Shown here: positions 21,104-29,748 of the stretch, piece by piece
Numbering within the stretch: position 1 is the stretch's first letter
Layout: each line of letters begins with the position of its first letter
The notes under the pieces: model-generated
What the model was told of the DNA's origin: nothing
Database searches by the model: none
What the model saw: the letters and a program-made list of their open reading frames with translations, nothing else
Translations under genes and position numbers: made by a program
Assembly (NCBI GenBank): GCA_052078155.1
Contig: JBQJBP010000007.1
Coordinates: 1 to 64,000 of the forward strand
Source: CAXBMB01 sp052078155
Lineage (GTDB): Bacteria; Pseudomonadota; Alphaproteobacteria; Kiloniellales; DSM-21159
Direction: 5' to 3'
Length of the DNA: 64,000 nucleotides

Positions 21104-21877
21104 ATGGCCCCCGCTGTCCGCAACAAACAGGCAAAAAGCCGCCGTGACGTCCTGATGGACGGCGCGCGCGTGGCCTGTGGTGTGGCGGCTGCCGGTCTGG
21201 GACTTTTTGCCCTTGCTGAGCAGTCAAAGGCCCTGCCCGGCCCAACCCTCAGGCCACCTGGTGCGCTGCCGGAAGGTGAGTTTCTTTCCGCCTGCCTGCG
21301 CTGTGGTCTGTGCGTGCGCGACTGCCCATATGATATTCTGTCTCTGGCCGACCTGGGTGATGGTCCGGCCCATGGCACACCCTATTTCGTGGCCCGCACC
21401 GGCCCTTGTGAAATGTGTGACGACATTCCTTGTGTGGTGGCCTGCCCAACCGGGGCGCTGACCCCATCGCTGACCTCCATTGATGAGTCGCGCATGGGTA
21501 TCGCCGTTCTGACCGGGCGGGAAAGCTGCCTGAATCTCAAAGGACTGCGCTGCGACGTCTGTTACCGGGTCTGTCCGCTGATCGATCAGGCCATCATCCT
21601 GGAGCGCCGTCACAACGACCGAACAGGCGCCCATGCCATTCTGGAACCCGTTGTCCTGAGCGACAGCTGCACGGGATGTGGCAAGTGCGAGCAGGCCTGT
21701 GTGCTGGAAGAAGCCGCCATTCGGGTCATGCCGCTCAATCTGGTCAGCAATGCCCATGACAGCCATTATCGCTATGGCTGGGAAGAAGAAGAAAAGGCCG
21801 GGGGCGCTTTGGTTCCCGATGCGCTGGATCTGCCGGACCGCCTCCCCACCTTCCCAAGCCTGGGAGGTGAGTCATGA
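21104..21877 (+). CDS. napG: NapG, periplasmic ferredoxin-type quinol dehydrogenase component
   Basis: A 257-residue iron-sulfur protein that works with NapH to pass electrons from menaquinol or ubiquinol toward NapC/NapB/NapA. The N-terminus has an RR pair and hydrophobic stretch (SRRDVLMDGARVACGVAAA) consistent with Tat export. Four [4Fe-4S] cysteine sets follow: CLRCGLCVRDCP, CEMCDDIPCVVACP, a modified set around CNLKGLRCDVCYRVCP, and CTGCGKCEQAC. This spacing is the NapG/MauM family pattern. The stop overlaps the napH start (ATGA). The ATG at 21104 keeps the twin-arginine close to the N-terminus. Confidence 0.95.
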   Translation: MAPAVRNKQAKSRRDVLMDGARVACGVAAAGLGLFALAEQSKALPGPTLRPPGALPEGEFLSACLRCGLCVRDCPYDILSLADLGDGPAHGTPYFVARTGPCEMCDDIPCVVACPTGALTPSLTSIDESRMGIAVLTGRESCLNLKGLRCDVCYRVCPLIDQAIILERRHNDRTGAHAILEPVVLSDSCTGCGKCEQACVLEEAAIRVMPLNLVSNAHDSHYRYGWEEEEKAGGALVPDALDLPDRLPTFPSLGGES

Positions 21878-22833
21878 CCCAGGCCACCGCTGCCATGCAC
21901 GCCCGAAAAAACCGGAAGGAACGCCCGGGGAGCCATCCCGGTCGGCGTGCCCGTCAGGAACTGGGCACCTGGTTTTCCATTCGCTTTCTGGTCTGGCGAC
22001 GTCTGGCCCAGTTCTTCTTCCTTGCTCTATTCCTGACCGGCCCTCTTTTTGGTGTCTGGATCACCAAAGGCACTCTGGCATCCAGCCTGACACTGGACAT
22101 CCTGCCGCTGAACGATCCCTTCATCTATCTGCAGGAACTGCTGGCCGGGCACCTGCCTGAAACCACGGCCCTGCTGGGCGCAGGCATCGTTCTGGGCGCT
22201 TATCTTCTGGTTGGCGGACGGGCTTACTGCGGCTGGGTCTGCCCCATCAATCCGGTGACCGATGCGGCCGGCTGGCTGCGCCGCAAACTTGACCTGCGCA
22301 AAGGCTGGACTCCCAAACGCTGGACCCGCACAGCCCTGATGCTGGCAGTTCTGGCCGTCACGGCCCTGACCGGCAGTCTGGCCTGGGAGCTGGTGAATCC
22401 CATCACCGCTCTGCACAGATCCCTGATCTTTGGCAGCTCGTTCGGCTTTGCCATGGCTCTGGTGATTTTCCTCTTCGACCTCTTCACCGCCAAACAAGGC
22501 TGGTGTGGCCATCTTTGTCCGGTTGGTGCCTTTTACGGCGTGGTTGGAAAAGCCGCTGTCTTAAGGGTTTCTGCCGCTGGGCGGGCCCGTTGCGACGACT
22601 GCATGGATTGCTTTGAAGTCTGTCCCGAGCCCCAGGTGATCACCCCTGCCCTGCGCGGGAAAGAAGACAGTGACAGTCCTTTAATTCTCTCTGAAGCCTG
22701 TCTGAACTGCGGACGCTGTATCGACGTCTGCTCAGAACAGGTCTTCCACTTTACTCACAGATTTGACCCGAAGCTGGACCGGGGCGCCCCCAGTGGCGCG
22801 ACACCCCAGCTATGCCGAGAAGGAGGCAGATGA
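21874..22833 (+). CDS. napH: NapH, membrane quinol dehydrogenase component
   Basis: A 319-residue inner-membrane protein with about four to five transmembrane helices. It has the two CxxxCP motifs of the NapH family (YCGWVCPINP and WCGHLCPVGAF) and two C-terminal [4Fe-4S] ferredoxin sites (CDDCMDCFEVCP and CLNCGRCIDVC). It anchors NapG and takes electrons from quinol. It begins inside the napG stop (ATGA) and ends inside the start region of napB, indicating tight coupling. Some 30 polar residues precede the first helix, a little longer than usual. Confidence 0.95.
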   Translation: MTQATAAMHARKNRKERPGSHPGRRARQELGTWFSIRFLVWRRLAQFFFLALFLTGPLFGVWITKGTLASSLTLDILPLNDPFIYLQELLAGHLPETTALLGAGIVLGAYLLVGGRAYCGWVCPINPVTDAAGWLRRKLDLRKGWTPKRWTRTALMLAVLAVTALTGSLAWELVNPITALHRSLIFGSSFGFAMALVIFLFDLFTAKQGWCGHLCPVGAFYGVVGKAAVLRVSAAGRARCDDCMDCFEVCPEPQVITPALRGKEDSDSPLILSEACLNCGRCIDVCSEQVFHFTHRFDPKLDRGAPSGATPQLCREGGR

Positions 22834-23291
22834 TGACCAAAAAGCTGTTAGGCGTACTGGCAATTGCCACAATGCTCCTGGCGGGTGGAGCCTATGCTCA
22901 GAGCCAGGGTGTAACCTCCCTGCGCGGAGCTGTGGAGCTGGATGACAGCAGCCCCGCCCCCACCAACCTGAAACAGGCCAAACCCTCTACCGGTTTTGGT
23001 CGGGCCTATCGCCAGCAACCTCCTTTGGTGCCGCACCGGGTAGACAACTACCAGGTGACCAAGGAGTTCAATAAGTGCATGAGCTGCCATTCCTGGCCGA
23101 AGAATGCTCAGTATGGCGCTCCCAAGGTCTCTGAAACCCACTATGAAACCCGCGACGGCCAGCCTCTGGATACCGTCAGCCCGCGCCGCTGGTTCTGCAC
23201 CCAGTGTCATGTTCCTCAGGCAGATGCACCCGCTTTGGTGCCCAACGCCTTCAAGAACGCCAGTGAAGTGGGCGGCGCGTTCTCTCAGTAA
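22833..23291 (+). CDS. napB: NapB, dihaem cytochrome c subunit
   Basis: Periplasmic electron-transfer partner of NapA. A Sec signal peptide (KLLGVLAIATMLLAGGAYA, cleavage after AYA) precedes a domain with exactly two CxxCH haem sites, CMSCH and CTQCH, with conserved distal histidines and the PPLVPH segment typical of NapB. The start was placed at 22833 because AGGAGG at 22821-22826 gives 6-nt spacing; the ATG three bases earlier is the alternative, and the open frame reaches 22812. It overlaps the napH stop (TGATG). Confidence 0.95.
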   Translation: MTKKLLGVLAIATMLLAGGAYAQSQGVTSLRGAVELDDSSPAPTNLKQAKPSTGFGRAYRQQPPLVPHRVDNYQVTKEFNKCMSCHSWPKNAQYGAPKVSETHYETRDGQPLDTVSPRRWFCTQCHVPQADAPALVPNAFKNASEVGGAFSQ

Positions 23292-23308
23292 GTCCGGAGG
23301 GTTAGAAA

Positions 23309-23974
23309 ATGTCTGACGAAAGTAAAAAGCCCGGTCTTATTGGACGGTTGTGGGGTTGGTTCCGCCGCCCCGCCGTGTCCATTGCCGCCGGCACCTTGTT
23401 GATCTTTGGCTTCGGTGCCGGTGTGGTGTTCTGGGGCAGCTTCAACTGGGGCATGGAAATCACCAACACAGAGACCTTCTGCATCTCCTGTCATGAGATG
23501 AAGGACAACGTCTATGTGGAGTACCAAAGCACCATTCACTACAACAACCGCACCGGCGTGCGGGCAACCTGCCCGGATTGTCACGTGCCCAAAGAATGGG
23601 GCCACAAAATGATCCGCAAGATCCAGGCATCAAACGAGGTCTATCACAAGATCCTCGGGTCCATCAGCACACCTGAGAAGTTCGATGAGAAGCGTCTGGA
23701 ACTGGCGACCAACGTCTGGCGCGCGATGAAGAAAACCGACTCGCGCGAATGCCGGAACTGCCACGACTTCAGCTACATGGATCTTTCGTTCCAGGAAAAC
23801 CGGGCAGCTGAACAGCACCAGTCTGCACTCGAAGCCGGCGGCACCTGCATTGACTGTCACCAGGGCATTGCCCACCAGTTGCCGGAAGGGGCTGAAGAAG
23901 CCACCGAAGCTCTCTACAAGTCTCTGGGCAAACCTCTGCCGCACGAAGCGGGATACCTGAACAAGCAGCAATAG
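23309..23974 (+). CDS. napC: NapC, membrane-anchored tetrahaem cytochrome c
   Basis: Quinol oxidase of the NapC/NirT family that feeds NapB. The 221-residue protein has one N-terminal membrane anchor (residues 19-42, from VSIAAGTLLIFGF) and four CxxCH haem sites: CISCH, CPDCH, CRNCH and CIDCH. Methionine and histidine ligands typical of the family follow (SCHEMKDN). It is last in napDAGHBC, 17 bp after napB, and a strong terminator follows 37 bp later. Having both NapC and NapGH gives two quinol entry routes. A related NirT of a nitrite reductase is the alternative, but the operon decides for NapC. Confidence 0.97.
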   Translation: MSDESKKPGLIGRLWGWFRRPAVSIAAGTLLIFGFGAGVVFWGSFNWGMEITNTETFCISCHEMKDNVYVEYQSTIHYNNRTGVRATCPDCHVPKEWGHKMIRKIQASNEVYHKILGSISTPEKFDEKRLELATNVWRAMKKTDSRECRNCHDFSYMDLSFQENRAAEQHQSALEAGGTCIDCHQGIAHQLPEGAEEATEALYKSLGKPLPHEAGYLNKQQ

Positions 23975-24010
23975 GGTAGCACCCCGTTTCTGCCTTATCC
24001 TTCTCTGAAC

Positions 24011-24050
24011 AAAAGGGGGCCTGCTGGCATCAGCAGGCCCCCTTTTCTTT
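24011..24050 (+). terminator. Strong intrinsic terminator of the nap operon
   Basis: AAAAGGGGGCCTGCTG (24011-24026), loop GCAT and the exact complement CAGCAGGCCCCCTTTT (24031-24046) form a 16-bp perfect stem followed by CTTT. It starts 36 bp after the napC stop. The A-tract on the far side makes it partly bidirectional, so it may also stop transcription of the isomerase gene from the other strand. Confidence 0.95.
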
Positions 24051-24129
24051 GTCAGATCGTTTTGTTTTCAGATGATCAGGTTGAACCACCAAGCTTTAAC
24101 AAAACGCTGTTCATTTTTATGAACAAACG

Positions 24130-24759
24130 TCACCAACCGCCGGTTTCGATCCATTTCTCCATCATATCCATGCGATCACAACCCCAGAAGCGCTCGCCAT
24201 CGACAAAGAAGAAGGGGGTGCCAAAGACCTCCCGCTCCAAAGCTCTGTCCACTTCCATGCGCACCCGATCCTTGGTGACCTGGTCTGCCATGGCCGCTCC
24301 CAGCTCCTCAGGGTCATGGCCCAGCGTCGCAGCCACAGCCAGAACCTCTTCGGGTTTGATGATCGACTGGCCTTCTGCAAAGGTTTTCCGGCTCAGCGCC
24401 AGTGATAGTGCTTTGGCTCCCTCTTCATCCTGGTCCACCAGCGCATAAAATGCCCGGCAGGCTGCAATGGACATGAAAGGAAATTGCTCCGGCCAGACAA
24501 AAGGAATGTTCATGAGGCGGGCATTCCGCTCCATATCCATCTTGCTGTAAGCGCCTTTCATGGGGATGTTGACCAGCGAATCGGTGCCAATGGCTTTGAA
24601 TACAGCGCCCATCAGGTAAGGACGCCAGACTGTCTTACGCCCAACTCTGGCCGCCAGCGCCTCGATCCTCTCAGAGGCGAAGTACCCGAAGGGGCTGGAA
24701 AAATCGTAGTAAAACTCAATGGCGTTGCTCACAACTCGGCTCTCCTGCTTATGCGTCAA
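24130..24759 (-). CDS. 2-hydroxychromene-2-carboxylate isomerase-like DsbA-family protein
   Basis: A 209-residue thioredoxin-fold protein of the DsbA/GST-kappa superfamily. IEFYYDFSSPFGYFASERI at the N-terminus is the HCCA-isomerase form in which the catalytic Cys of DsbA is replaced by Ser. GTPFFFVDGERFWGCDRMD near the C-terminus includes the cis-Pro loop. Characterised members use glutathione to isomerise hydroxychromene carboxylate in naphthalene breakdown, but many alphaproteobacterial homologues have unknown substrates, and no aromatic-degradation genes lie nearby. It converges on the nap operon. The ORF begins with about ten variable residues, so the true start may be slightly downstream. 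Confidence 0.88.
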   Translation of the reverse strand: MTHKQESRVVSNAIEFYYDFSSPFGYFASERIEALAARVGRKTVWRPYLMGAVFKAIGTDSLVNIPMKGAYSKMDMERNARLMNIPFVWPEQFPFMSIAACRAFYALVDQDEEGAKALSLALSRKTFAEGQSIIKPEEVLAVAATLGHDPEELGAAMADQVTKDRVRMEVDRALEREVFGTPFFFVDGERFWGCDRMDMMEKWIETGGW

Positions 24760-25246
24760 AACGCAGACGGTGGATCTGTCCGGCCTTCAGATTTCCTCTT
24801 TCTGTCGAGGCAGCCCTGCCGGGAATTTCGATACCCGAAAAGCCTATCGGCAAAAAACCGAACGGTCGATCTTTTTTGATAAGATCAATGGCGATAAGGC
24901 TTTTTCCTGTCTTTCACACGTTACCAGGGGCTGGCAACGCAAGCGTGTCTCCCCACAGAGCAGATACGAGAGTCAGTGAAGGAAAGATTTTGGCTGCGGC
25001 CCAAAGAAATTTCTCATAGACTGCCTCGCGTGCGAACAATCAACCAATCTGGTTGAAGCTGTGAACAGGAAGGTCACACAGTCGGGTAAAAGGACTGGAG
25101 GCAGGGGTTTTCTCATTGTACCTGCACCTTGGAATCCTGCGGCGAAGCCCCAGCCCCCCTGTGTTTTACTGGTTGTTATCATTGTGTCTGAAGGGAGTGG
25201 CCCTGTCCCTCCCTTTTGATGGATTTAGCTGAGTAACAGGGTCGGG
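24760..25246. other. Divergent intergenic region, no gene found
   Basis: About 490 bp between the isomerase gene and the sensor kinase. A short palindrome TTGAT-AAG-ATCAA sits at 24876-24888 in an AT-rich patch, resembling an FNR half-site pair but with a 3-bp instead of 4-bp centre. Nothing else is recognisable. Confidence 0.4.
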
Positions 25247-26869
25247 ATGAGGCCAGGACGGCTTCCCGGACCGGGGGGAACACTGTTGGTTACACCTTTG
25301 GTGAGCAACGAGGACAAGCAGGCCAAATCGGGGACATCCGGGGCCCCGTCACCCGTCAAAAACCCGTCTTCTGCACGGCCGCACTCTGCCAATCAAAATT
25401 GCAACGACAAACAGGTCTTTGCCTGGTCCTGTAATCACGACCTGCGCCTGACTGATCTGGATCCGATCGCCGCCAGCAGGCTTGGACTTCCGCCTCAGTC
25501 ATTGATTGGTCTGTCTCTTCTGGCTTTGAGCCAGGGGGCCCTGGCCATGACCCCGAAGGAACTGAAGCAGGGACTGGAAACTGATACTGATTTCCAGTGG
25601 GACAGCAGTTTGCTGGCCAAAGCTCTTGGAAGCCAAAGCTCCTTCGAGGATCTGGTGGTCGTGGTGAGGGACAGCCAGAACCGTCCCCTCTTTGGCTCCC
25701 TGAGCGGACACCCTGTTCATCACAGCGAAAACGGCAGTTTCCTTGGGTACAGAGGCAAAGGACGCCTCAGCCACAAAGCCCCGAGCCTTTCCAAAGAACG
25801 AGAAGATGCGCCCTACGTCTACGCCAACCTGAGCGACAAAGGCCTCCTGCCGACGCAGGACAATCCCCTCGATAATCTGACCCAGGAACTTGAGGTTGCG
25901 GTTCTGGAGAACGCCCAGCTGCGCTACCTCCTGCAGCATCTGCAGGAAGATGCGCCAAAGGCCAATGACAACCGGGCCTTTGATGCAGACGGAGCAGGTC
26001 AGGAATCCAAGGAAAGCGAACCCTCTGCGCTGGCCCGCCTCGCCCATGAGCTGCGGTCCCCTCTCAATGCCATCCAGGGGTATTCCGAACTGATACTCTC
26101 CGCCCCCCAGGGTGACCTGCCGGACACCTACGGCCGCTATCTTGAAAGTGTTCTGAATGCCACCCGTCATCTGGATGAACTGATCAGCAGTCTCGAGCTC
26201 CCGGATCTCCAGTCAGAACCTGACGCTGAGCCCAACCTGTCTCTGGATCTCAGCCCCATTGACCTGAAAGAGTTGATGGAAGAGCTATCCGGCCTGACCC
26301 GGTTGCAGGCCCACAAAGCAGAAGTCGATGCTTCGGGCCTGTCCCTAAAGGGGTCTTTCTGGGTTTACGGCCATCGGCGCAGCCTCTTTCAGATTCTGCT
26401 GAATCTGATCACAAACGCCATCAAGTTCACCCCAGCTGGCGGAGCCATCGGCCTGGAGGTGCATCCAAAGGGCCGGGACTATCTGAACCTGACAATCTGG
26501 GATACGGGCCAGGGTATCGGACCGGAAGAACAGGACAGGATCTTTGAGGATGGCTACCGAAGCCTGAGAGAGCACTCAGGCGAAGCCATTCCCGGTCAGG
26601 GTCTGGGACTGGCCATCGTTACAGACCTGCTGGCCAAAATGGATCTGGAAATCTCACTCACCAGTGCTCCCGATCAAGGCAGCCGCTTTTCCTTTGATCT
26701 GCCTCTGGTGTTGGGCGGGTCCGTCACCAAGGATGCCCTGAGCCTTGATGAAAAGGCCGCCCTTACCCAGGGACAAAGGGGGGGCGTTGGTCGGGACGAT
26801 GCAACGCCAAAGGGGAACAGAGCCAAGCCCTCTTCCCCTCCCTCACTGGTCGTCATTGCCGACGACTGA
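25247..26869 (+). CDS. PAS-containing sensor histidine kinase with truncated receiver stub
   Basis: A 540-residue soluble kinase with no transmembrane segment. Residues 55-170 look like a PAS domain (FAWSCNHDLRLTDLDP). A short coiled-coil follows. The HisKA box ARLAHELRSPLNAIQGY carries the phospho-acceptor His267. The HATPase domain has N-box LITNAIKFTPAGG, G1 DTGQGIG and G2 GQGLGLAI. After an unstructured linker the protein stops at PSLVVIADD. Those last residues look like the first beta-strand and acidic pair of a response-regulator receiver domain, so the protein seems to be a hybrid kinase that lost its receiver. A repeat element follows within 75 bp. Start uncertain: the first 50 residues are low-complexity. 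No partner regulator is adjacent. Confidence 0.85.
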   Translation: MRPGRLPGPGGTLLVTPLVSNEDKQAKSGTSGAPSPVKNPSSARPHSANQNCNDKQVFAWSCNHDLRLTDLDPIAASRLGLPPQSLIGLSLLALSQGALAMTPKELKQGLETDTDFQWDSSLLAKALGSQSSFEDLVVVVRDSQNRPLFGSLSGHPVHHSENGSFLGYRGKGRLSHKAPSLSKEREDAPYVYANLSDKGLLPTQDNPLDNLTQELEVAVLENAQLRYLLQHLQEDAPKANDNRAFDADGAGQESKESEPSALARLAHELRSPLNAIQGYSELILSAPQGDLPDTYGRYLESVLNATRHLDELISSLELPDLQSEPDAEPNLSLDLSPIDLKELMEELSGLTRLQAHKAEVDASGLSLKGSFWVYGHRRSLFQILLNLITNAIKFTPAGGAIGLEVHPKGRDYLNLTIWDTGQGIGPEEQDRIFEDGYRSLREHSGEAIPGQGLGLAIVTDLLAKMDLEISLTSAPDQGSRFSFDLPLVLGGSVTKDALSLDEKAALTQGQRGGVGRDDATPKGNRAKPSSPPSLVVIADD

Positions 26870-26942
26870 CCGGAGCGCCGACCCAGAGTAAAAACGATCC
26901 AGGCGGAATCCCTTAGAGAGAGCAGCTGAAGCCTAAAATCAC

Positions 26943-27067
26943 CTCTCTTCGATGTTTCAGAGGGTGACTGACCTCTTGGGGTCTGGCGTCATCCTCTGAA
27001 ACATCGAAGAGAGTTTCAGGGCTGAAGTGTTATCACGGAGTGAGTCCACTTAAACCGATTTGACTCT
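26943..27067 (-). repeat. Dispersed repeat, left unit plus 21-bp fold-back
   Basis: Between two convergent genes. The minus strand from 27067 reads TAGAGTCAAATCGGTTTAAG and continues as a near-consensus left unit and linker. The linker core (26993-27013, CCTCTGAAACATCGAAGAGA plus G) is exactly complementary to 26943-26963 around a 29-nt loop. The perfect 21-bp stem is the longest in the window. It could serve both genes as a bidirectional terminator, although it lacks a T-run. Confidence 0.8.
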
Positions 27068-27104
27068 AACGAACCCGATCAAGCTCTGACTTTGCCCCAA
27101 AGGA

Positions 27105-28241
27105 TCAGTCGGCAGTCAGCGCCCGGCCAATGACCAGTCGCTGTACATCCGACGTGCCTTCATAGATCTGACAAACCCGCACATCGCGGTAGATCCGCTC
27201 CACCGGGAAGTCACTGAGATAGCCATAGCCCCCGTGCGTCTGAATGGCGGCGGAACAGACCTTTTCCGCCATTTCAGAAGCAAAGAGCTTCGCCATGGAG
27301 GCTTCCTTCAGGCAGGGAATGCCTTTGTCGCGCAACTCTGCGGCATGGAAGACCATCAGCTCTGCAGCCTGGACCTGGGTTGCCATATCCGCCAGACGGA
27401 AAGACACAGCCTGCAGATTGGCAATGGGGCCGCCGAACGCTTCCCGCTCCTTCGCATAGGCAATGGCGTGTTCCATGGCCGCCCGGGCCATGCCCACGGA
27501 CTGGGAGGCAATGCCGATCCGCCCGCCTTCCAGATTGGCCAGCGCCACTTTGTAGCCCTGTCCTTCTTCCCCCAGCAGCAGATCCGGGGAGAGTTCCACG
27601 TCGTCAAAGGTGATCTGGCAGGTGTCTGAGGCACGCTGTCCCAGTTTGCTTTCGTTCTTGGAGACCCTGTAGCCAGGTGTGTCTGTCGGCACGATAAAGG
27701 CAGAAATGCCTCTCTTGCCCGCCTCCGGATCGGTCACGGCAAAGACAATGGCCACATCTGCGTGACGCCCGGAAGTGATGAACTGCTTTGTGCCGTTCAG
27801 AATCCACTTGTTACCGTCCTTACGGGCCCGGGTTTTCAAGGCAGACGCATCGGAACCTGCCTGCGGTTCTGTCAGGCAGAAGGCCCCCAGCTTGTCACCA
27901 CGGGCCATGGGTTTCAGAAAGCGCTCTTTCTGCTCCTGGCTGCCATAGCGCAGGATGGGCATACAGCCGACAGAGTTATGCACCGACATGATGGTGGAAC
28001 AGGAGCCGTCGCCTGCCGCCACTTCCATCAGGGCCGCAGCGTAAGACACATTGTCAGCCCCCACGCCGTCCCATTCCTCCGGCACCAGCATGCCCATAAA
28101 GCCCAGTTCGCCCATTTCTTTCAGGGCGTCCGCCGGAAAAAGGTGTTTTTCATCCCATTCTGCAGCATTGGGCGCCAGCCGATCACGGGCGAACTGCTGG
28201 GCCATGTCACGGATCAGCGTTTGTTGTTCATTCAACAGCAT
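27105..28241 (-). CDS. Acyl-CoA dehydrogenase
   Basis: A 378-residue FAD flavoprotein that introduces the alpha-beta double bond into an acyl-CoA and passes electrons to ETF. FCLTEPQAGSDA and WILNGTKQFITSG are the two FAD/substrate signature segments. The catalytic base is Glu361 in IYEGTSDVQR, the MCAD/SCAD-type position. Substrate is probably a short or branched acyl-CoA such as butyryl- or 2-methylbutyryl-CoA; it differs from the isovaleryl-CoA dehydrogenase at 30791, which carries its base elsewhere. Full-length, with the start MLLNEQQTLIRD typical of the family. It is followed on the same strand by a repeat and faces the kinase gene. Confidence 0.93.
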   Translation of the reverse strand: MLLNEQQTLIRDMAQQFARDRLAPNAAEWDEKHLFPADALKEMGELGFMGMLVPEEWDGVGADNVSYAAALMEVAAGDGSCSTIMSVHNSVGCMPILRYGSQEQKERFLKPMARGDKLGAFCLTEPQAGSDASALKTRARKDGNKWILNGTKQFITSGRHADVAIVFAVTDPEAGKRGISAFIVPTDTPGYRVSKNESKLGQRASDTCQITFDDVELSPDLLLGEEGQGYKVALANLEGGRIGIASQSVGMARAAMEHAIAYAKEREAFGGPIANLQAVSFRLADMATQVQAAELMVFHAAELRDKGIPCLKEASMAKLFASEMAEKVCSAAIQTHGGYGYLSDFPVERIYRDVRVCQIYEGTSDVQRLVIGRALTAD

Positions 28242-28313
28242 GCTTGTCTAACTTTCTGTAACCTGTTTTTCGGCACTGTACTGAGAGACTGGCAGCGCCG
28301 GTCCCGGGGCCGC

Positions 28314-29003
28314 TTACCAAGGCAGTTCACTGCCGTCGTAGTTGTAGAACTTCCCACTGTCGGCCAGCGTCAAGCCATCGAAGATCTTTTTAAGACCGGC
28401 AATGGACTGATCGATGGTAACCGGTGCTGAACTGCCGCCCATGTCCGTCTGGACCCAGCCGGGGTGACAGACCGTAACCGTGATCTCCCGATCCGCCAGA
28501 TCAAGGGACAGGCTCTTCATGGCTGCATTCAATGCCGCTTTAGAGGAACGATAGACATATCCGCCGCCGGCTTCATTGGAGCCGACCGACCCCATGATCG
28601 AGGAAATGGTAACTATCTGTTTGCGCTCACTGGCGCCAACCTGCTCAACAAAAGCTTCCGCCAGACGCAGAGGGGCCAGGCAGTTGGTTTCCAGAACCCG
28701 GTTCCATTCCTCATAGTCGATCTCACCAAACCCGAAGCGCCCGCCCATGATACCGGCGTTGTTCAGCAGCAAGTCGATCTTTTCATCGCGCAGTTGCCGG
28801 GCCAGTGAAGACACCTGCAGGCCGTTGGTCACGTCCAGCTTATGAAGTTCCAGCTCCTGATGATCCTCAGCCAGTGCTTTCAGATCGGCCGCCTTTTCCG
28901 GATGGCGGCAACAGGCATGTACCTGCCAGCCGGCTTGCAGATAAGCCCGCGTAAAGGTCAATCCCAAACCGCGATTGGTACCAGTAATCAATAGTGTTGG
29001 CAC
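28314..29003 (-). CDS. Short-chain dehydrogenase/reductase
   Basis: An NAD(P)-dependent oxidoreductase of the classical SDR family. TLLITGTNRGLG is the cofactor-binding TGxxxGxG motif near residue 8. LLLNNAGIMGG is the NNAG strand. The catalytic Ser lies in VTISSIMGSVG and the YxxxK pair in YVYRSSKAALN. The GTG at 29003 was chosen because it sits 4 nt after AGAGAGG and gives the usual MPTLLITG start; the frame is open to another GTG at 29027. It resembles the sniffer/CsgA-like SDRs of unknown substrate. It lies 73 bp upstream of the acyl-CoA dehydrogenase on the same strand, so the two may be co-transcribed. Confidence 0.9.
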   Translation of the reverse strand: MPTLLITGTNRGLGLTFTRAYLQAGWQVHACCRHPEKAADLKALAEDHQELELHKLDVTNGLQVSSLARQLRDEKIDLLLNNAGIMGGRFGFGEIDYEEWNRVLETNCLAPLRLAEAFVEQVGASERKQIVTISSIMGSVGSNEAGGGYVYRSSKAALNAAMKSLSLDLADREITVTVCHPGWVQTDMGGSSAPVTIDQSIAGLKKIFDGLTLADSGKFYNYDGSELPW

Positions 29004-29061
29004 GTGGCCTCTCTTTCCTGCGTTCACTTCTCAAGACGCTGCCCGGTGACGGACGGCGCCC

Positions 29062-29198
29062 TAGAGTCAAATCGGTTTAAGTGGAATCACTACGTGAAAA
29101 CACTTCACTCGTGAATTTGCCTCTTTTCAATGTCTTAGAGGATGATCCACGGTTTAGCTCCAAGCGCAAAGCCCTTCTAACCAAACCGATCATGCTCT
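29062..29198 (+). repeat. Dispersed 138-bp twin-hairpin repeat, full copy
   Basis: Full-length copy in plus orientation between the divergent SDR and a small unknown gene. It starts TAGAGTCAAATCGGTTTAAG and ends CAAACCGATCATGCTCT. Left unit, linker (TTTCAATGTCT) and right unit are all present with a few mismatches to the copy at 55823. Its place between two divergent starts means it lies upstream of both genes. Confidence 0.88.
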
Positions 29199-29349
29199 TG
29201 TCTTTACTTCATCTTCCAATGTGCGCTCTTCCCCCCAACAGGGGCGCTGGTCCCAGATTAGCCAGGGACAAAATCACAAGCCAAGAGCGCCAAACGTCAC
29301 AAGGCCAATCTCCCGCTATCCAGCTTCAGCACAGAGAAAGGCCGCGAAC

Positions 29350-29673
29350 ATGAGCGAAGCGACGCTGACATTATCTCTCGACAACAAGAGCGGTGAAACC
29401 CTCCAGTTGCAGAAAGTCACCAGCAACCCGGAGCTGACCTGGCAGACGCCGCCCCAAAGCAAACTGGCGGACAAAGCCAAACTCAGCGCCTCTCTGGATC
29501 TGGAGGGCAACGCCAATGTCCGCGTTGAGATCAGCTATGCAGCCTCTGCCACCTGGAGCCTGGATCTGGTGATCCAGGACAACAAGGTCGTCTCCCACAA
29601 CGCCAACTACATTACCCTGACCAGCGGCGATTCCCTGGCGGTGACCGGCAGTATGGACAGCCGCGGCTTCTGA
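29350..29673 (+). CDS. Small protein of unknown function, beta-rich
   Basis: A 107-residue protein that I do not recognise. It has no signal peptide or membrane segment and no cysteine. Alternating polar/hydrophobic stretches (SEATLTLSLDNKSGETLQL; ANVRVEISYAASATWSLDL) suggest an all-beta sandwich, possibly a carbohydrate- or membrane-binding fold. The ATG at 29350 follows AGAAAGG at about 9 nt. The frame extends to 29221, but the extra residues look non-coding. It is flanked on both sides by copies of the dispersed repeat. The next gene on the same strand (29880) is also unknown, and the two could form a pair. Confidence 0.7.
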   Translation: MSEATLTLSLDNKSGETLQLQKVTSNPELTWQTPPQSKLADKAKLSASLDLEGNANVRVEISYAASATWSLDLVIQDNKVVSHNANYITLTSGDSLAVTGSMDSRGF

Positions 29674-29748
29674 CAGGTCACGGACGGATACCTCATCCCG
29701 GCCTTTGATATCCCGGGCAGCCAACATCCGGACTTTGTTCCACCCCTT

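Noticed and set aside
24876..24888. TTGAT-AAG-ATCAA as a second FNR site
   Set aside because: Spacer is 3 bp, not 4, so it does not fit FNR. Kept only as a short palindrome.
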